DNA from: Dolomedes plantarius
Lineage: Eukaryota > Arthropoda > Arachnida > Araneae > Dolomedidae
Length of the DNA: 64,000 nt
Direction of reading: 5' to 3'
Assembly (NCBI GenBank): GCA_907164885.2
Contig: OU015492.1
Coordinates: forward strand, 198,207,960 to 198,271,959
In this document: positions 39,646-51,500 of the stretch, one piece after another
Layout: each line of letters opens with the position of its first letter
Numbering within the stretch: position 1 is the stretch's first letter
The notes under the pieces: model-generated
Databases searched by the model: none
What the model was told of the DNA's origin: nothing
Seen by the model: the letters and a program-made list of their open reading frames with translations, nothing else
Position numbers and translations under genes: made by a program

Positions 39646-40517
39646 AACATATGGTAACTTTCTAAAGAATTATACATACAGACTTGTACTAAGATACGAT
39701 AATAATTACTGCTATAATTAATTCAAGCAAGTGTAATCTCTTTTTTAATCAAATCTAAGCCTGTGTTCGGTATTTTGTATTATGATCATTAAAACCGTAG
39801 TAAAATAAGAACAACCATTTGAAGAAAAAAGTGTGCATAAGTTGTCTACTTTAATTCAGTATTGAAATGCACGTTAACGTTCATCGGAACAAACAAATTT
39901 CATGTGCAGAATCGACTTTTTTATATCGTACATTCTAAAACATTGCACAACTGTTATACGAATTAGAATTCATATACAAATTAAAGAATTGTCTGGAAAG
40001 AATATATTCGCTGGAATGGAATAATATATTCAGAGATCTTCTAGAGACATTTGCATATTCCATACCACAGTGGAAAACGATAGAACATCTATATCACCAA
40101 ATCTTTGCAGGAACGTTTCAAATATATCACACTTTCTTAACCTTCTATATTTTCAATCTTTATTAGTATCATTAAGACATGATAGTACTGTGTAGAAACA
40201 ACAGTAAAGCGCTGCCACGTAATACTAATTAAGGACTAATTGTATAGGTACTAAAACAAATATCTGATTGCTTCGCAGCTAGACAATTCTTTATTTAGTA
40301 TTAGTATTTCCCTCTTATATTTGTTATTTCTCATATAGAAAATTCTAAGGATTAAATTTATAATTATGACATCATGTCGTGTTTAATTTGTATATAAGAT
40401 TTTACAGAAACAAATATTTTTTTTCAGTGGCTGAAGTTATTTTTAGCTCTATGACGAGTGGATTAACTAGAAAGTATTAATGTTAAGTTTACCTTTCCTT
40501 GCCATTCCGATTTTTAG
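39646..40517. other. AT-rich DNA, nothing recognised
   Basis: There is no coding or repeat signal before the satellite array begins. Confidence 0.45.
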
Positions 40518-43500
40518 AAAACATAAAGTAATATCATGAGTAAAAAATATGGACATCTGATAAATCGTAACTGTCTGCGTTTTTTCACAGCCTTTCCCAA
40601 TAGTTTGACAAAAGGGGAGGGGGGAATAGAGCCTGATTTAAGTAATGAAAGGGATTAAAGATCGAAGAAATAAATTTAAAGTGATATCATGGTTAAAAAA
40701 TTTGGCATTTGATGAATCGTAACTGTCTGCGTTTTTTCATAGCCTTTCCCAATACCTTGAGAAAAGGGGGAGAGAGAATAGAACCTGATTTGAGTAATGA
40801 AAGAGACTAAGAATCGAATAAATAAATATAAATAGGGGGGGGATAGAACCTTATTTTAATTAATAATCGAAAAAATAAACATAAAGTAATTGCATGAGTA
40901 AAAAATTTGCCATCTGATGAATCGTAACCTTCTGCGTTTTTTCACAGCCTTTCCCTAGTATCTTGAGAAAATGGGGGGGGGGGGGGTGTGATTAGAACCT
41001 AATTTGAATAATACAAGGGATTAAGAATCGGAGAAATAAATATAAATTATTATCATGAGTAAAAAATTAGGTATCTAAAAAATCGTAATTGTCTGAGTTT
41101 TTTCACAGCCTTTCTCAATACCTTGAGAAAAGGGGGGGGGATAAAACCTGATTTGAGAAATGAAAGGGATTAAGAATCGAAGAAATAAATATAAAGTAAT
41201 ATCATGAGTAAAAAATGTGGCATATGATGAATCGTAATTGTCTGCATTTTTTCACAGCCTTTCCCAATACCTTCAGAAAAGGGGGGGGGGAATAAAAACT
41301 GATTTGAGTAATGAGAGGGATTAATAATCGAAGAAATAAATATAAAGTTATATCATGAGTAAAAAATTTGGTATCTGATGAATCATAACTGTGTGCGTTT
41401 TTTCACAGCATTTCCTAATACCTTTAGAAAAGGGGACGGGGGATAGAACCTGATTTGAGTAATGAAAGGAATTTAGAATTGAATAAATAAATATAAAATA
41501 ATATAAAGGGTAAAAAATTTGTCATCTGAGGAATCGTAACTGTATGCGTTTTTTCACAGCCTTTCCCAATACGTTGACAAAAGGGGAGGGTGGAATAGAA
41601 CCTGATTTAAGTAATTAAAGGGATTAAGGATCGAAGAAATAAATATAGAGTAATATCATGATTAAAAAAGTTGGCATTTGATGAATCGTAACTGTCTGCG
41701 TTTTTTCACAGCCTTTCCCAATACCTTGAGAAAAGGGGGAGAGAGAATATAACCTGATTTGAGTAATGAAAGAGACTAAGAATCGAATAAATAAATATAA
41801 ATAGGGGGGGAGTAGAACCTTATTTTAATTAAGAATCGAAAAAATAAGCATAAAGTAATAGCATGAGTAAAAAATTTGGCATCTGATGAATCGTAATTGT
41901 CTGCGTTTTTTCACAGCATTTCCCAATACCTTGAGAAAAGGGGGGGGGGGATAGAACCTGATTTGAGTAATGAGAGGGATTAAGAATCGAAGAAATAAAT
42001 ATAAAGTTATATCATGAGTAAAAAATTTGTCATCTGAGGAATCGTAACTGTCTGCGTTTTTTCACAGCCTTCCATAACACCTTGAGAAAATGGGGGGGGG
42101 GGATAGAACCTGATTTTAATTAAGAATCGAGAAAATAAACATAAAGTAATATTATGAGTAAAAAATTTGGATCTGATGAATCGTAATTGTCTGCGTTTTT
42201 TCACAGCATTTCCCAATACCTTGAGAAAAGGGGGGGGGGAATAGAACCTGATTTGAGTAAGGAGAGGGATTAAGAATCAAAGAAATAAATATAAAGTAAT
42301 ATCATGAGTAAATAATTTGACATCTGATATATCGTACTTGTCTGCGTTTTTTCACAGCCTTTCCCAATACCTTGAGAAAAGGGGGGAGAATAGAACCTGA
42401 TTTTAGTAATGAGAGGGATTAAGAATCAAAGAAATAAATATAAAGTTATTTCATGAGTAAAAAATTTGGTATCTGATGAATCGTAACTGTGTGCGTTTTT
42501 TCACAGCATTTCCTAATACCTTGAGAACAGGGGATGGGGGATAGAACCTGATTTGAGTAATGAAAGGAATTAAGAATTGAATAAATAAATATAAAGTAAT
42601 ATCAAGGGTAAAAAATTCGGCATCTGAGGAATCGTAACTGTCTGTGTTTTTTCACAGCTTTCCCCAATACCTTGAGAAAATGGGAGGGGGGGGGTGATAG
42701 AACCTCATTTTAATTAAGAATCGAAAAAATAAACATAAAGTAATACCATGAGTAAAAAATTTGCTATCTGATGAATCGTAACTGTCTGCGTTTTTTAACA
42801 GCCTTTTCCAATACCTTGGGAAAAGGAGGGGGGGGGAGGGATAGATCCTGATTTGAGTAATGAAAGGGATTAAGAATCGAAGAAATAAATATAATGTAAT
42901 ATCATGAGTAAAAAATTTGGTATCTGATGAATCGTAACTGTCTGCGTTTTTTAACAGCCTTTCGCAATACCTTGGGAAAAGGAGGGTGGATAGATCCTGA
43001 TTTTAGTAATGAAAGGGATTAAGAATCGAAGAAATATATATAATGTAATATCATGAGTAAATAATTTGGCATCTGATGAATCGTACTTGTCTGGGTTTTT
43101 TCACAGCCTTCCCCAATACCTTGAGAAAATGAGGGGGGGGGGGATAGAACCTGATTTTAATTAAGAATCGAAAAAATAAACATAAAGTAATACCATGAGT
43201 AAAAAATTTGGTATCTGATGAATCGTAACTGTCTGCGTTTTTTAACAGCCTTTCCCAATACCTTGTGAAAAGGAGGGGGGGGATAGATCCTGATTTGAGT
43301 AATGAAAGGGATTAAGTTTCGAAGAAATAAATATAATGTAATATCATGAGTAAAAAACTTGGTATCTGATGAATTGTAACTGTCTGCATTTTTTAACAGC
43401 CTTTCCCAATACCTTGGGAAAAGGAGGGGGGATAGATCCTTATTTGAGTAATGAAAGGGATTAAGAATCGAAGAAATAAATATAATGTAATATCATGAGT

Positions 43501-43635
43501 AAAAAATTTGGCATCTGATGAATCATAACTGTCTGCTTTTTTTCACAGCCTTTCCCAATACCTTGAGAAAAGGGGGGGGGATAGAACCGGATTTGAGCAA
43601 TGTAAGGGATTAAGAATAGAAGAAAGAAATAGAAC
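40518..43635 (+). repeat. Satellite array, ~20 units of ~145-200 bp, each with a G run
   Basis: Each unit contains ATCATGAGTAAAAAATTTGG, CATCTGATGAATCGTAACTG, TCTGCGTTTTTTCACAGCC, TTTCCCAATACCTTGAGAAAA, then a G run of about 6-14 bases, AGAACCTGATTTGAG, TAATGAAAGGGATTAAGAAT and AAATAAATATAAAG. Counting the CTGCG-TTTTTT-CACAG motif gives about 20 units. Some carry a variant tail (TTTTAATTAAGAATCG), and two are longer with an extra AATAGGGGGGG piece. 40612-40905 and 41577-41880 share the same unusual variants ~965 bp apart, which indicates a higher-order repeat. Minus-strand frames at 42007-42216 and 43461-43697 read through units and are not genes. Confidence 0.95.
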
Positions 43636-43727
43636 AATTGAACAATTGAATGCAAATATATTTCCATGGTGTGGATAAAACATGTAGTTGCATGCATATT
43701 TTCATGTAATTGATGTATTTCATTAAT

Positions 43728-43765
43728 TTTTTTTCTATTTCTTAATCCCTTTCATTACTCCATCT
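43728..43765 (-). repeat. Inverted satellite fragment just outside the array
   Basis: The reverse complement contains GGAGTAATGAAAGGGATTAA and GAAATAG, a piece of the satellite unit. It lies ~90 bp beyond the array end in opposite orientation. Confidence 0.7.
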
Positions 43766-45149
43766 AGATTTTGTTTTCTTCCATTTTATCAGTTTTCCTG
43801 ATTTATCTGTTAACTTCGTTAACGGGTGTGTCCTGTGTGTGGACTCAAGGTCATAAAAATCACCCCCCTTCCTTTTCACCCTACATATATCTTTAGCTCT
43901 CGTCCCGCCACCTTACCACGCAGTTCGTTCTAGGGTTTTCGTTTCTCGCCCTGATATCAAAGAGCGCCCGTGACAGTCGCATTTCTGAATTGTTCAAAGT
44001 TTCATGTATTGGCAATCACTCCCGTACCTACTCTGCCTGGCGGTAAACGAGTATTTAACATACAACCACATGCAACGGCTCCTTTTACTACATTATCGAA
44101 TTTCAAATGCTTCATTTTTCTGATTGTGTTTATCACAAGTTTACTAGATGTACAATAATTAGATATTTATCACTATCTCTTTTTAAATTCTCTTTACTCT
44201 TAAAGTAAGTGAATCTTTTGGCTTTAAAATACCTTAAAAATTAACCACGAAAAGGCCATGACAAGATATTCTACGAGAAGATAATTGGTTGATTATAATA
44301 TTTAATATAAAAATTAATGAAATTTTATATTAAGATTTCTTTAAAATGAGATCCAATTTCAAAATTTAGTTTATAAAGGTAGCGTAAACCCTGTACTTTG
44401 AACAGCTAGTTTAGGTATAAGTATATATTACTTCTTCTAAAAGGTTCAAAGTAATTTTTCATTCTTTCCTCTAGAGATAATAATTGACGAGAGTCTGGAT
44501 AAACCTTGTAATAGGGGAATACGCTACGGCCATTATTTATTTTGAGGCATGTTTATTGGCAGATGTAGCGCTGGAGAGACATTCTTTTAAAGAATTCTAG
44601 TATGGAACGATAAGAAAAGACGTATTCTTATTGAAACTTATGTGAAATTATGGGTCTGACAGGTATTCATTAAATTTCTGTAAAGTAATCATATCCACGA
44701 AGGATCCATATAATTATGAAAATAAGTAACACACAAAATAGATCGCAATTCAATATCTCACAGAGGATGTAATTAGTTATCAAAGAGGCCAGGCGTTTCG
44801 GAAAATCCAAATAGACAGGGGTCAGAAATATGACACTAAACATGATGAGGACGGACGTAATTCACTATAATGACTACTTGCTGAGTGCTTTGTCGGTGAA
44901 AATCCCCTTTGCTTACAAAGGACGGAAACAAGGAGTTCGTTTTATCATACAAACAATACTATATGCGAGAGATATGATAGAAATATGTATAAATGAAAAT
45001 GGTGACTATCGGATTTAAGAGAAAGAGTTGTGATTGTTTGATTTAAATATTATAATATTATCACGAATAAGTCAGAGAAAAGTCAGAAATAGCGTAAAAT
45101 ATCAATCCTTGCAGACCTTGCGAAAAGGGCAAATTTTTGGAGCGCGTTA
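43766..45149. other. Mostly non-coding; one GC-richer patch
   Basis: 43850-44095 is GC-richer and contains CTAGGGTTTTCG and CGCCCTGATATC, faintly similar to inverted parts of 13500-13540. No open frame with a motif is seen. The last 400 bp may belong to the N-terminal end or TIR of the following Tc1 relic. Confidence 0.35.
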
Positions 45150-46140
45150 AAATTAGAGTATCTGTTACTGCAACCCCCAGGCTAATGGGTGTTTTTCGAG
45201 CTATGGTATCGAAACTCATGATAGCATACAGAGTGCACGGAAAAACATCCTTTGCCAAACAGAATAGTGGACGATAGGGAGAGTTGAGTGAAAGAGACGG
45301 ACGAGGCATTGTAGCGGATTGGGACATGAATAAATAAAAATCTGCTACCAAAATGACCGAAGAGCTCAGTCTGCATCTACATGTTCCGGTATCAACCACT
45401 AGAGGTAGAAGGGAACTTCACAAACAAATCTTTCCGGAAAAGTAGCTATTCCCAAGCCACTTGTAATAGATGCCAATACAAAATATCGCCCACAATGGTG
45501 CCATGAGCGCAAATCCTGGTCGAGAAATATGACGAAAAACGGCATTTGGTCCGACTAATGATTGTTTACATTGTTCCTCGCAACTGGACGTGCGTAAGAC
45601 TGGAGAACACCTACACAAGCGTAAGATTCTGGCTGTCTCATCTCAACTGTCAATCATGGAGGTAGATTTATCAGGGTTTGGGATGGCATGTCATGGTTTT
45701 CTTCAGGACCAATTGTAACCCTAAAAGGGAGATAGTATGGGAAACACTATGTCGAAATTTTAGCTCACTAGTCCATCCTATGGTGGAAACACTGTTTCTT
45801 GCAGGAGAAGACTTTCTCCAGGATGACAATCTCCATATACATACAGCTAAATCTTTCAAGTATTGGTTGAAGAGCATGAAAACCAAATATCTTATCTTGC
45901 CCTGTACAATCCTCCTACTATATATCATCCAACCCCTGTGATCTGTATAAGCGGATAGATACAGGTATCGATATCCACCAAAGCATCTCTACAGGAACTT
46001 TCAGGATTTTTTCTTGAAAAATGGTATATATTCTTAACCACTATTCATGACTTTTATAATCCAATTCCAAAGTGAATCAGGTGGTATTACATGACATAGG
46101 TGATCCTGTGCCGTATTATTAAAGGTTTTCATGATGTTTC
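45150..46140 (+). pseudogene. Decayed Tc1-like transposase
   Basis: Plus-strand pieces follow Tc1 order. An HTH remnant RLMGVFRAMVSKLMIAYRVHGKTS (~45175-45250) is followed by KMTEELSLHLHVPVSTT.RRELHKQ (~45350-45425) and KPLVIDANTKYRPQWCHERK (~45455-45515). GIWSD marks the first catalytic Asp (~45540), with WRTPT-like and HPMVETLFLAGEDFLQDDN at ~45770-45830 (second Asp region). HIHTAKS and C-terminal LQELSGFFLEKWY (~45985-46035) complete it. Several frameshifts and stops are present. Minus-strand open frames over the same bases are shadows. Confidence 0.75.
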
Positions 46141-46185
46141 TTAGTGTTTCCATTATTTCGATAACCACCTGTGTATATATATATA

Positions 46186-48576
46186 CAGTCAAACCCGCTT
46201 AATGGAATATCGGTTAAAAGAATATCCCGTTTAATGTAATAAATTTTCAATGTCCCAAACCGTAGTAATTTGTTTCTGTGTTAAATTTCCCGGTTAATGG
46301 AATATATTGTTTTGAAGTTATCCCGCTTAAAGGAATAATTCTTAGCCATGACGATATCGATCTTTTTCTATTTCGCACACTTCTTTTCAGATTTTTTTTC
46401 TGTAAAGTGCAATAATGAATGTGCAGTAACTGAATGTCTTTCAAAGCAATTTTGTCACTTCGCAGAAAGTGTCGGCCGCTGGCCTACGTTTCCCTATTCA
46501 GAGAATGAACAATAAGCTTCACCCCCAAATGAGAGCTAGAAAATGAGTGGGTCTGTGTGTGAAGGAAATGTGAAACTTCAACAGATCCTTATCTTGAAGG
46601 GGACGTGGATTACCAACTGTAACGAATCTCTTCGGAGAAACGCAACGTTTAACTTGGGGGTCTCTAGCCTTGAACATTTAACTGTACATTTTCTACGGCG
46701 ATTAGTTCGACAGTTCGCTTTCGTGAAATCAGTAATCTTTCTTGTGCTTTACAGTGTCTTTGAGACGAAAAGATCTTGCTTTAAAAGAAAACGTAAAAGT
46801 CATAGAGTTTGCAAAACTAAATAAGTGTACGCAATTAGAACTCTCAAAAAAGTTTGAGATATCCCAAGCTCAAGTTTTGAAATTGTTAAAAAATAAAGAA
46901 AAAGTCTTCAACGACTGGAAATGAAATAAAAATCTTAATCAAAAACGAAAACGTACAGGAAAAGAATCTGAATTTGAAGATGCTCTTCTTCAGTGGTTTG
47001 CTGAAAAACGAGCTTGTAATGTTCCTATTAGTGGATTATTATTGAATCAGAAAGCTGAAGATTTAGCACAACAGTTAAATATAACTGATTTTAAAGCTAC
47101 AAATGGTTGGTTGTGAAGATGGAAAGCAAAAAACCAAATTTCTTTCAAAAAAATTCACGGTGAAGCAAATGATGCTGATGAAGCCGCTGCCAGTTCTTGG
47201 AAAAATGTAGTATTACCTGCTTTATTACAAGACTACAGTTCTTGTATCTATAACTGTGACGCAACAGCAGTTTATTACAGAGCAATACCTTATGGGACTT
47301 TGTGCTTAAAAGGCAAAAAAGTTGTTGGAGGAAAAATCCCGAAAGACAGACTGACAGTTTTATGCTGTAGTAATGCTGACGGCAGTCATAAAATGCCTCT
47401 TTTTGTCATCGGGAAATCCAAAAACCCAATCCAAAAAAGAGGTGTAAAATCCCATCCAGTTAAATACGAAGCGAATGCAAAAGCTTGAATGACTGCTAAT
47501 TTCTTTCAAAACTGATTAGTGTCATTTGACAATGAGATGAATAAGATGAAAAGAAAAGCTATCCTTTTTATCCATAATTGTCAAGCCCACAAAGTCGACG
47601 TAAGACTAGAAAATGTAGCACTTCATTTTTTGCCTCCGAATACTACAGCTATTTTACAAGCCAATGGACCAGGTAATTATATCACTTTTTAAGAGGAATT
47701 ATAGAAAAGAAATCGTTAAAACGATCATAGCTTGCATAGATGATACTAGTGGATTTTCAATCAATAGCTCAACTAGTAAAATCATTAGAAACATTTCCAT
47801 TCTTACAGCTGTTCATATGATGAACAAATCCTGGAATAATATTTCCTCTGACGCAATAAAAAGTTGTTTCGTAAAATGTAAATTTTCAACACACGTAACA
47901 AATGATGAATTAAATGATGAATCAATTACAAACGCAAATGATTTACCACCAGAAGGAATGACAGAAGAAAAATTTTCCAATTTTGTAAATTTCGACAGTG
48001 ACTTGGTAGAATGTGGTGAAACTTCAGACCCTCAATTTGATCAAGCGAAGTCGATGAAGATGAATTTGATGAAGAATGTACCATTAAAAAGGTTCCGTCA
48101 CATGTTGAAGTTAATAACGCTTCTGATATTTTAAGACGTTTCTTGGAAACGAAGCCAAATGCAGACTTTCATTTGTTTTATAAACTAGAAAATCAAATAA
48201 CAGATTTGCTGCATTCACAGAACAGTAAACAGTCTAAAATATTTGACTTCTTTAGCAACAAATAAGTAAGTAACATTGTAATTATTTCCAAAAAATTAAA
48301 GGAAATTTGTATATTCTACAATAAAATTAGCTCATTTTTCATCAATTTTCTAAATTTTAATGTGTTTAAATTGTTTCTTACTTTTAATTAATAATTGTTT
48401 GTTAGTTATAATAGTTTAAATATGCCTATGGTTTAGGTAATTTTTAATGCTTTCTAGGTTTAACTGTAACTTTAAACATTGTGGGCGTGTCAATGTGATC
48501 CCGTATAATGGAATATCCCGCTTATTAGAATAATTTTTCGTGGCAAATTGGCTATTCCATTAAGCGGGCTCGTATG
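46186..48576 (+). mobile_element. Pogo/Tigger-type DNA transposon
   Basis: The left end CAGTCAAACCCGCTTAATGG and the inverted right end CATACGAGCCCGCTTAATGG match after the first few bases. Sub-terminal repeats of the same GGAATATC(CC)GCTTAA motif occur at both ends. TA lies outside both ends, within small TA tracts. Length ~2.4 kb with one transposase gene, as in Tigger elements. Confidence 0.9.
46755..48265 (+). pseudogene. Tigger/pogo transposase with four TGA stops and two frameshifts
   Basis: The N-terminal Psq-type HTH (LRRKDLALKENVKVIEF... QLELSKKFEISQAQVLKLLKN) and a CENP-B-like DNA-binding domain (RKRTGKESEFEDALLQWF... NVPISGLLL) precede a DDE_1 core. The core has YNCDATAVYYRAIP (first Asp), KDRLTVLCCSNADGSHKMPLF, then ILFIHNCQAHK (the second catalytic Asp appears replaced by Asn) and LPPNTTAILQ..MDQ. 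Stops in frame are TGA at 46922, 47114, 47486 and 47513. The last two replace the Trp of the family's KAWMT and WL motifs. An extra base near 47660 and one shift near 48045 move the frame. The natural end is TAA at 48265. No ATG was found at the true start; a TACAG just upstream could be a splice acceptor. Confidence 0.85.
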
Positions 48577-51500
48577 TATATATATATATATTCACCTGCA
48601 ATACTGGATCTAGATCTATAGACGACATGTAATGACGAAATATGGGAAAACAGACGAACGCGCATACGGCTTGGTAGTCTGACCTTGGACACATAACTCC
48701 AAATCAATTCATTCAGTTAAACTACTGAGTAATTCTTTTAACTTTAGACACATTATGGTAATCGAACAGATCAACATATTATACAAAATATAAAGGAGTA
48801 GAAGCTATGTACATATTTACAAGTAGAAAGAATGGACAATGCCGTTCACTCAATTCGTCATTCAATCTCAAAGTCCATAGAACCCACGCTAACATCAGCA
48901 TATATTAAATTTAGTTTATGTTTACCATGTGCCCCCCTGTGGTGCCATATGCCCAGGTGACCTCCAGACGCATATTGAAAGAATGCGGAAGTTAGTTATA
49001 TAATGTGAAAGAAAACATGGAAATAGCATTAAAATTGGTGTGACATTATTATTACTTACACACACACACACACACGTATATATATATATATATATGTGTG
49101 TATGTGTGTGTAATTAAAATAGCCATTTATGAATCATCATTATAATTACTAATATCTTGATCACAGTCTATCTTTTGAAATAAACTTCTGTTTAATTATG
49201 GCTCATAATTATATTTTGAAAGTGCTCATGTGAACTATAATTGACTTAAAATATATGTATGATATGCGAAAATTATTTCGCTACTTAAAACCTTTTTGCA
49301 TTTTTTTAATGTAGTAATATTATTTAGTATGTATGTTAGAAATTTACAGCTCACAATTTTTAAAAAAACTGTTTTTACATTACTGAGCACTGTTTTGAAA
49401 AAGTGTTCAACTGAATTTGTTATAAAATCATCTATAATTTTAATTATTTTAAGTCCGTGGAAAAATGTGCTGTTTGGATAAATTTTCGTTTCATATAATT
49501 AAAAAAATAAAATCTTAGTAAATATGTTAAATGAAAACTCTGTCGTAAATGTCTTGAAATTAATAATTTTAGAAGAAAAAATTCCATAATTGTTAAAAAT
49601 AAAAACAAAGACTGCAAAATATGTCGATTTTTTTTTGCGAATTTAGATAAAAAAGGGATTTTACCTTAGGCCCTCTTGTTTTTGATAACCTTTTTGTATT
49701 TCTTTTGTTATCTTTTTTCGTATTTAAAATATAAATAGTTAATCATTTATACTATTGCTGAAATCCTTTTTTTCTTCTGTGGAGAATCATTTCGTCCAAA
49801 AAGGTTCTTATTTATAATTTTTTGCAGTACATTTTCGATTAAAATTAATCCCCTGAAAGTATTCTAGCGATGAAACTGCGTAGTTGTATATTAAAGAATT
49901 CTCGACTCACTCACATGTATATTTTATCTGAGTGTTTATATGAATGTCATGAGCAATAGTTAAAACTCCCTGAGATGCATACCTTATTAGTTACTTCAAT
50001 CTTGATGATTAATCAATGCAAAAAGGGAAAAATAAAAGGGTAAAGTAAAAGAAAGAAACCTGATTATTCTGAATCGATGCATTCTTATACAAAAAAGTAT
50101 TCTTATGATTCAAATTAAATTTTATTTTAAGTTTTTATCTTAAATGTAATAACATGGGAGAGGAATTTCAATAAACGTGAAAGCTCTTTTTAGATTTTAA
50201 TCATAACATAAATATTTATTATAATTTTGATAAATGAATTTTTGAAATGACTATAAATAATTGAACAAGAATTATTTATACATGGCAGCTGGAAATTTTT
50301 TTTCTGCTAAGCAATCACTTTAATGTCTTCTTGAGAACATGTATATCTTAAAAGAAACATTTTCCCTGAGTAAAATAGACTTTTTAAACAGAAATGCATG
50401 TAAAGAAAACCTCACTGTACAAAATGTATGGTGTAGCATACATATCGTTCTTGGATTAATGGAAGAATTTTATATCTAAGACTTAGTCCCGGAAAACCCC
50501 GGCTATCATTGTTATTGTATATACTATACTGGGAACTTCTTGTCAAACGCAAAATAAAGTGTAAACAATTTCTCTTAAAACAAACTTTGATAGGCACTGT
50601 CAAATATCGAGTTTGATAAGTACCGTCAAATCTTCGAGTTTAACTGTCCCAATTTTGATAGTTAGAGAATACAATGAGAATTTTTTAAAAAAGTTTTGTA
50701 ACACCTAGACCTCTAAATATAATCATTAATATGTATAAAATGAAGTTCCCTCTCTCTCTGACGTGTATTGTACTATATAAAACTGTTTAAAAACGTTCTA
50801 ATAATTCTTTATGGCATATAGGCAGTACTTGGATTGCATTGCGTAGAAGTACTGCATTCCCTCTCTCTTTGTGATTCTGGTAGCATACATCGCTGCTTTT
50901 CATCCTTTTTCACGAACCGACATAAGTAATTTTTTACCTCCTTTTGAACAAGTTTAGTTTTTGGAGAGTATAATTTAATATTTTTACAATGTCACACAAA
51001 TAATGGCTATCAAATACTGGAATATCTTCCTTTTGTTTTTTTTTTAAAGGAAAGAAAAAAACTCCACAGATATAGTATTTTAAACTAAAACGGTTTTCTG
51101 TATATAGTGTATCGAAAGAATAAATGAATGACAAAATGAATATACTGAATAGTTTTTGATTCATCTTGAATAGAATAGTATTATAAAGTTAAGCTATTTG
51201 TAAGGAAGTTTCCGCCCAATGCCAGCTGACAACAAGTAAAGAAATGATTGATTCATTTTTGAAGAAATAAGAAATTATGCAGGAGATTTCAACAGCAAAA
51301 GTGTAGAAGTTTGAGAATTTATACCAGAAATAACCAAGGGACTGAAAATGTAAAAGAAGAATTCTCCAAAGGATTTAACTAAGAATTGGTATTTCAGATA
51401 GTCAATGATGGATTTTGAATACTTTTTATTAAATGTCTGTAAAACTAGCTCCCGTTCTTGAATATTTTCTTTTTAAAAGCGTTCCATAAAAGGCTCCATA

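Noticed and set aside
40518..43635. CRISPR-like regular repeat array
   Set aside because: Units are ~150 bp without unique spacers, and the genome is eukaryotic. This is a satellite.
45061..45928. Minus-strand open frames of 64-112 codons
   Set aside because: Plus-strand translation gives Tc1 motifs in the correct order; the minus-strand frames are shadows.
46186..48576. TGA as a reassigned Trp codon in an alternative genetic code
   Set aside because: The same ORFs use TGG for other tryptophans, and the elements also carry frameshifts, so they are pseudogenes in a standard-code nuclear genome.
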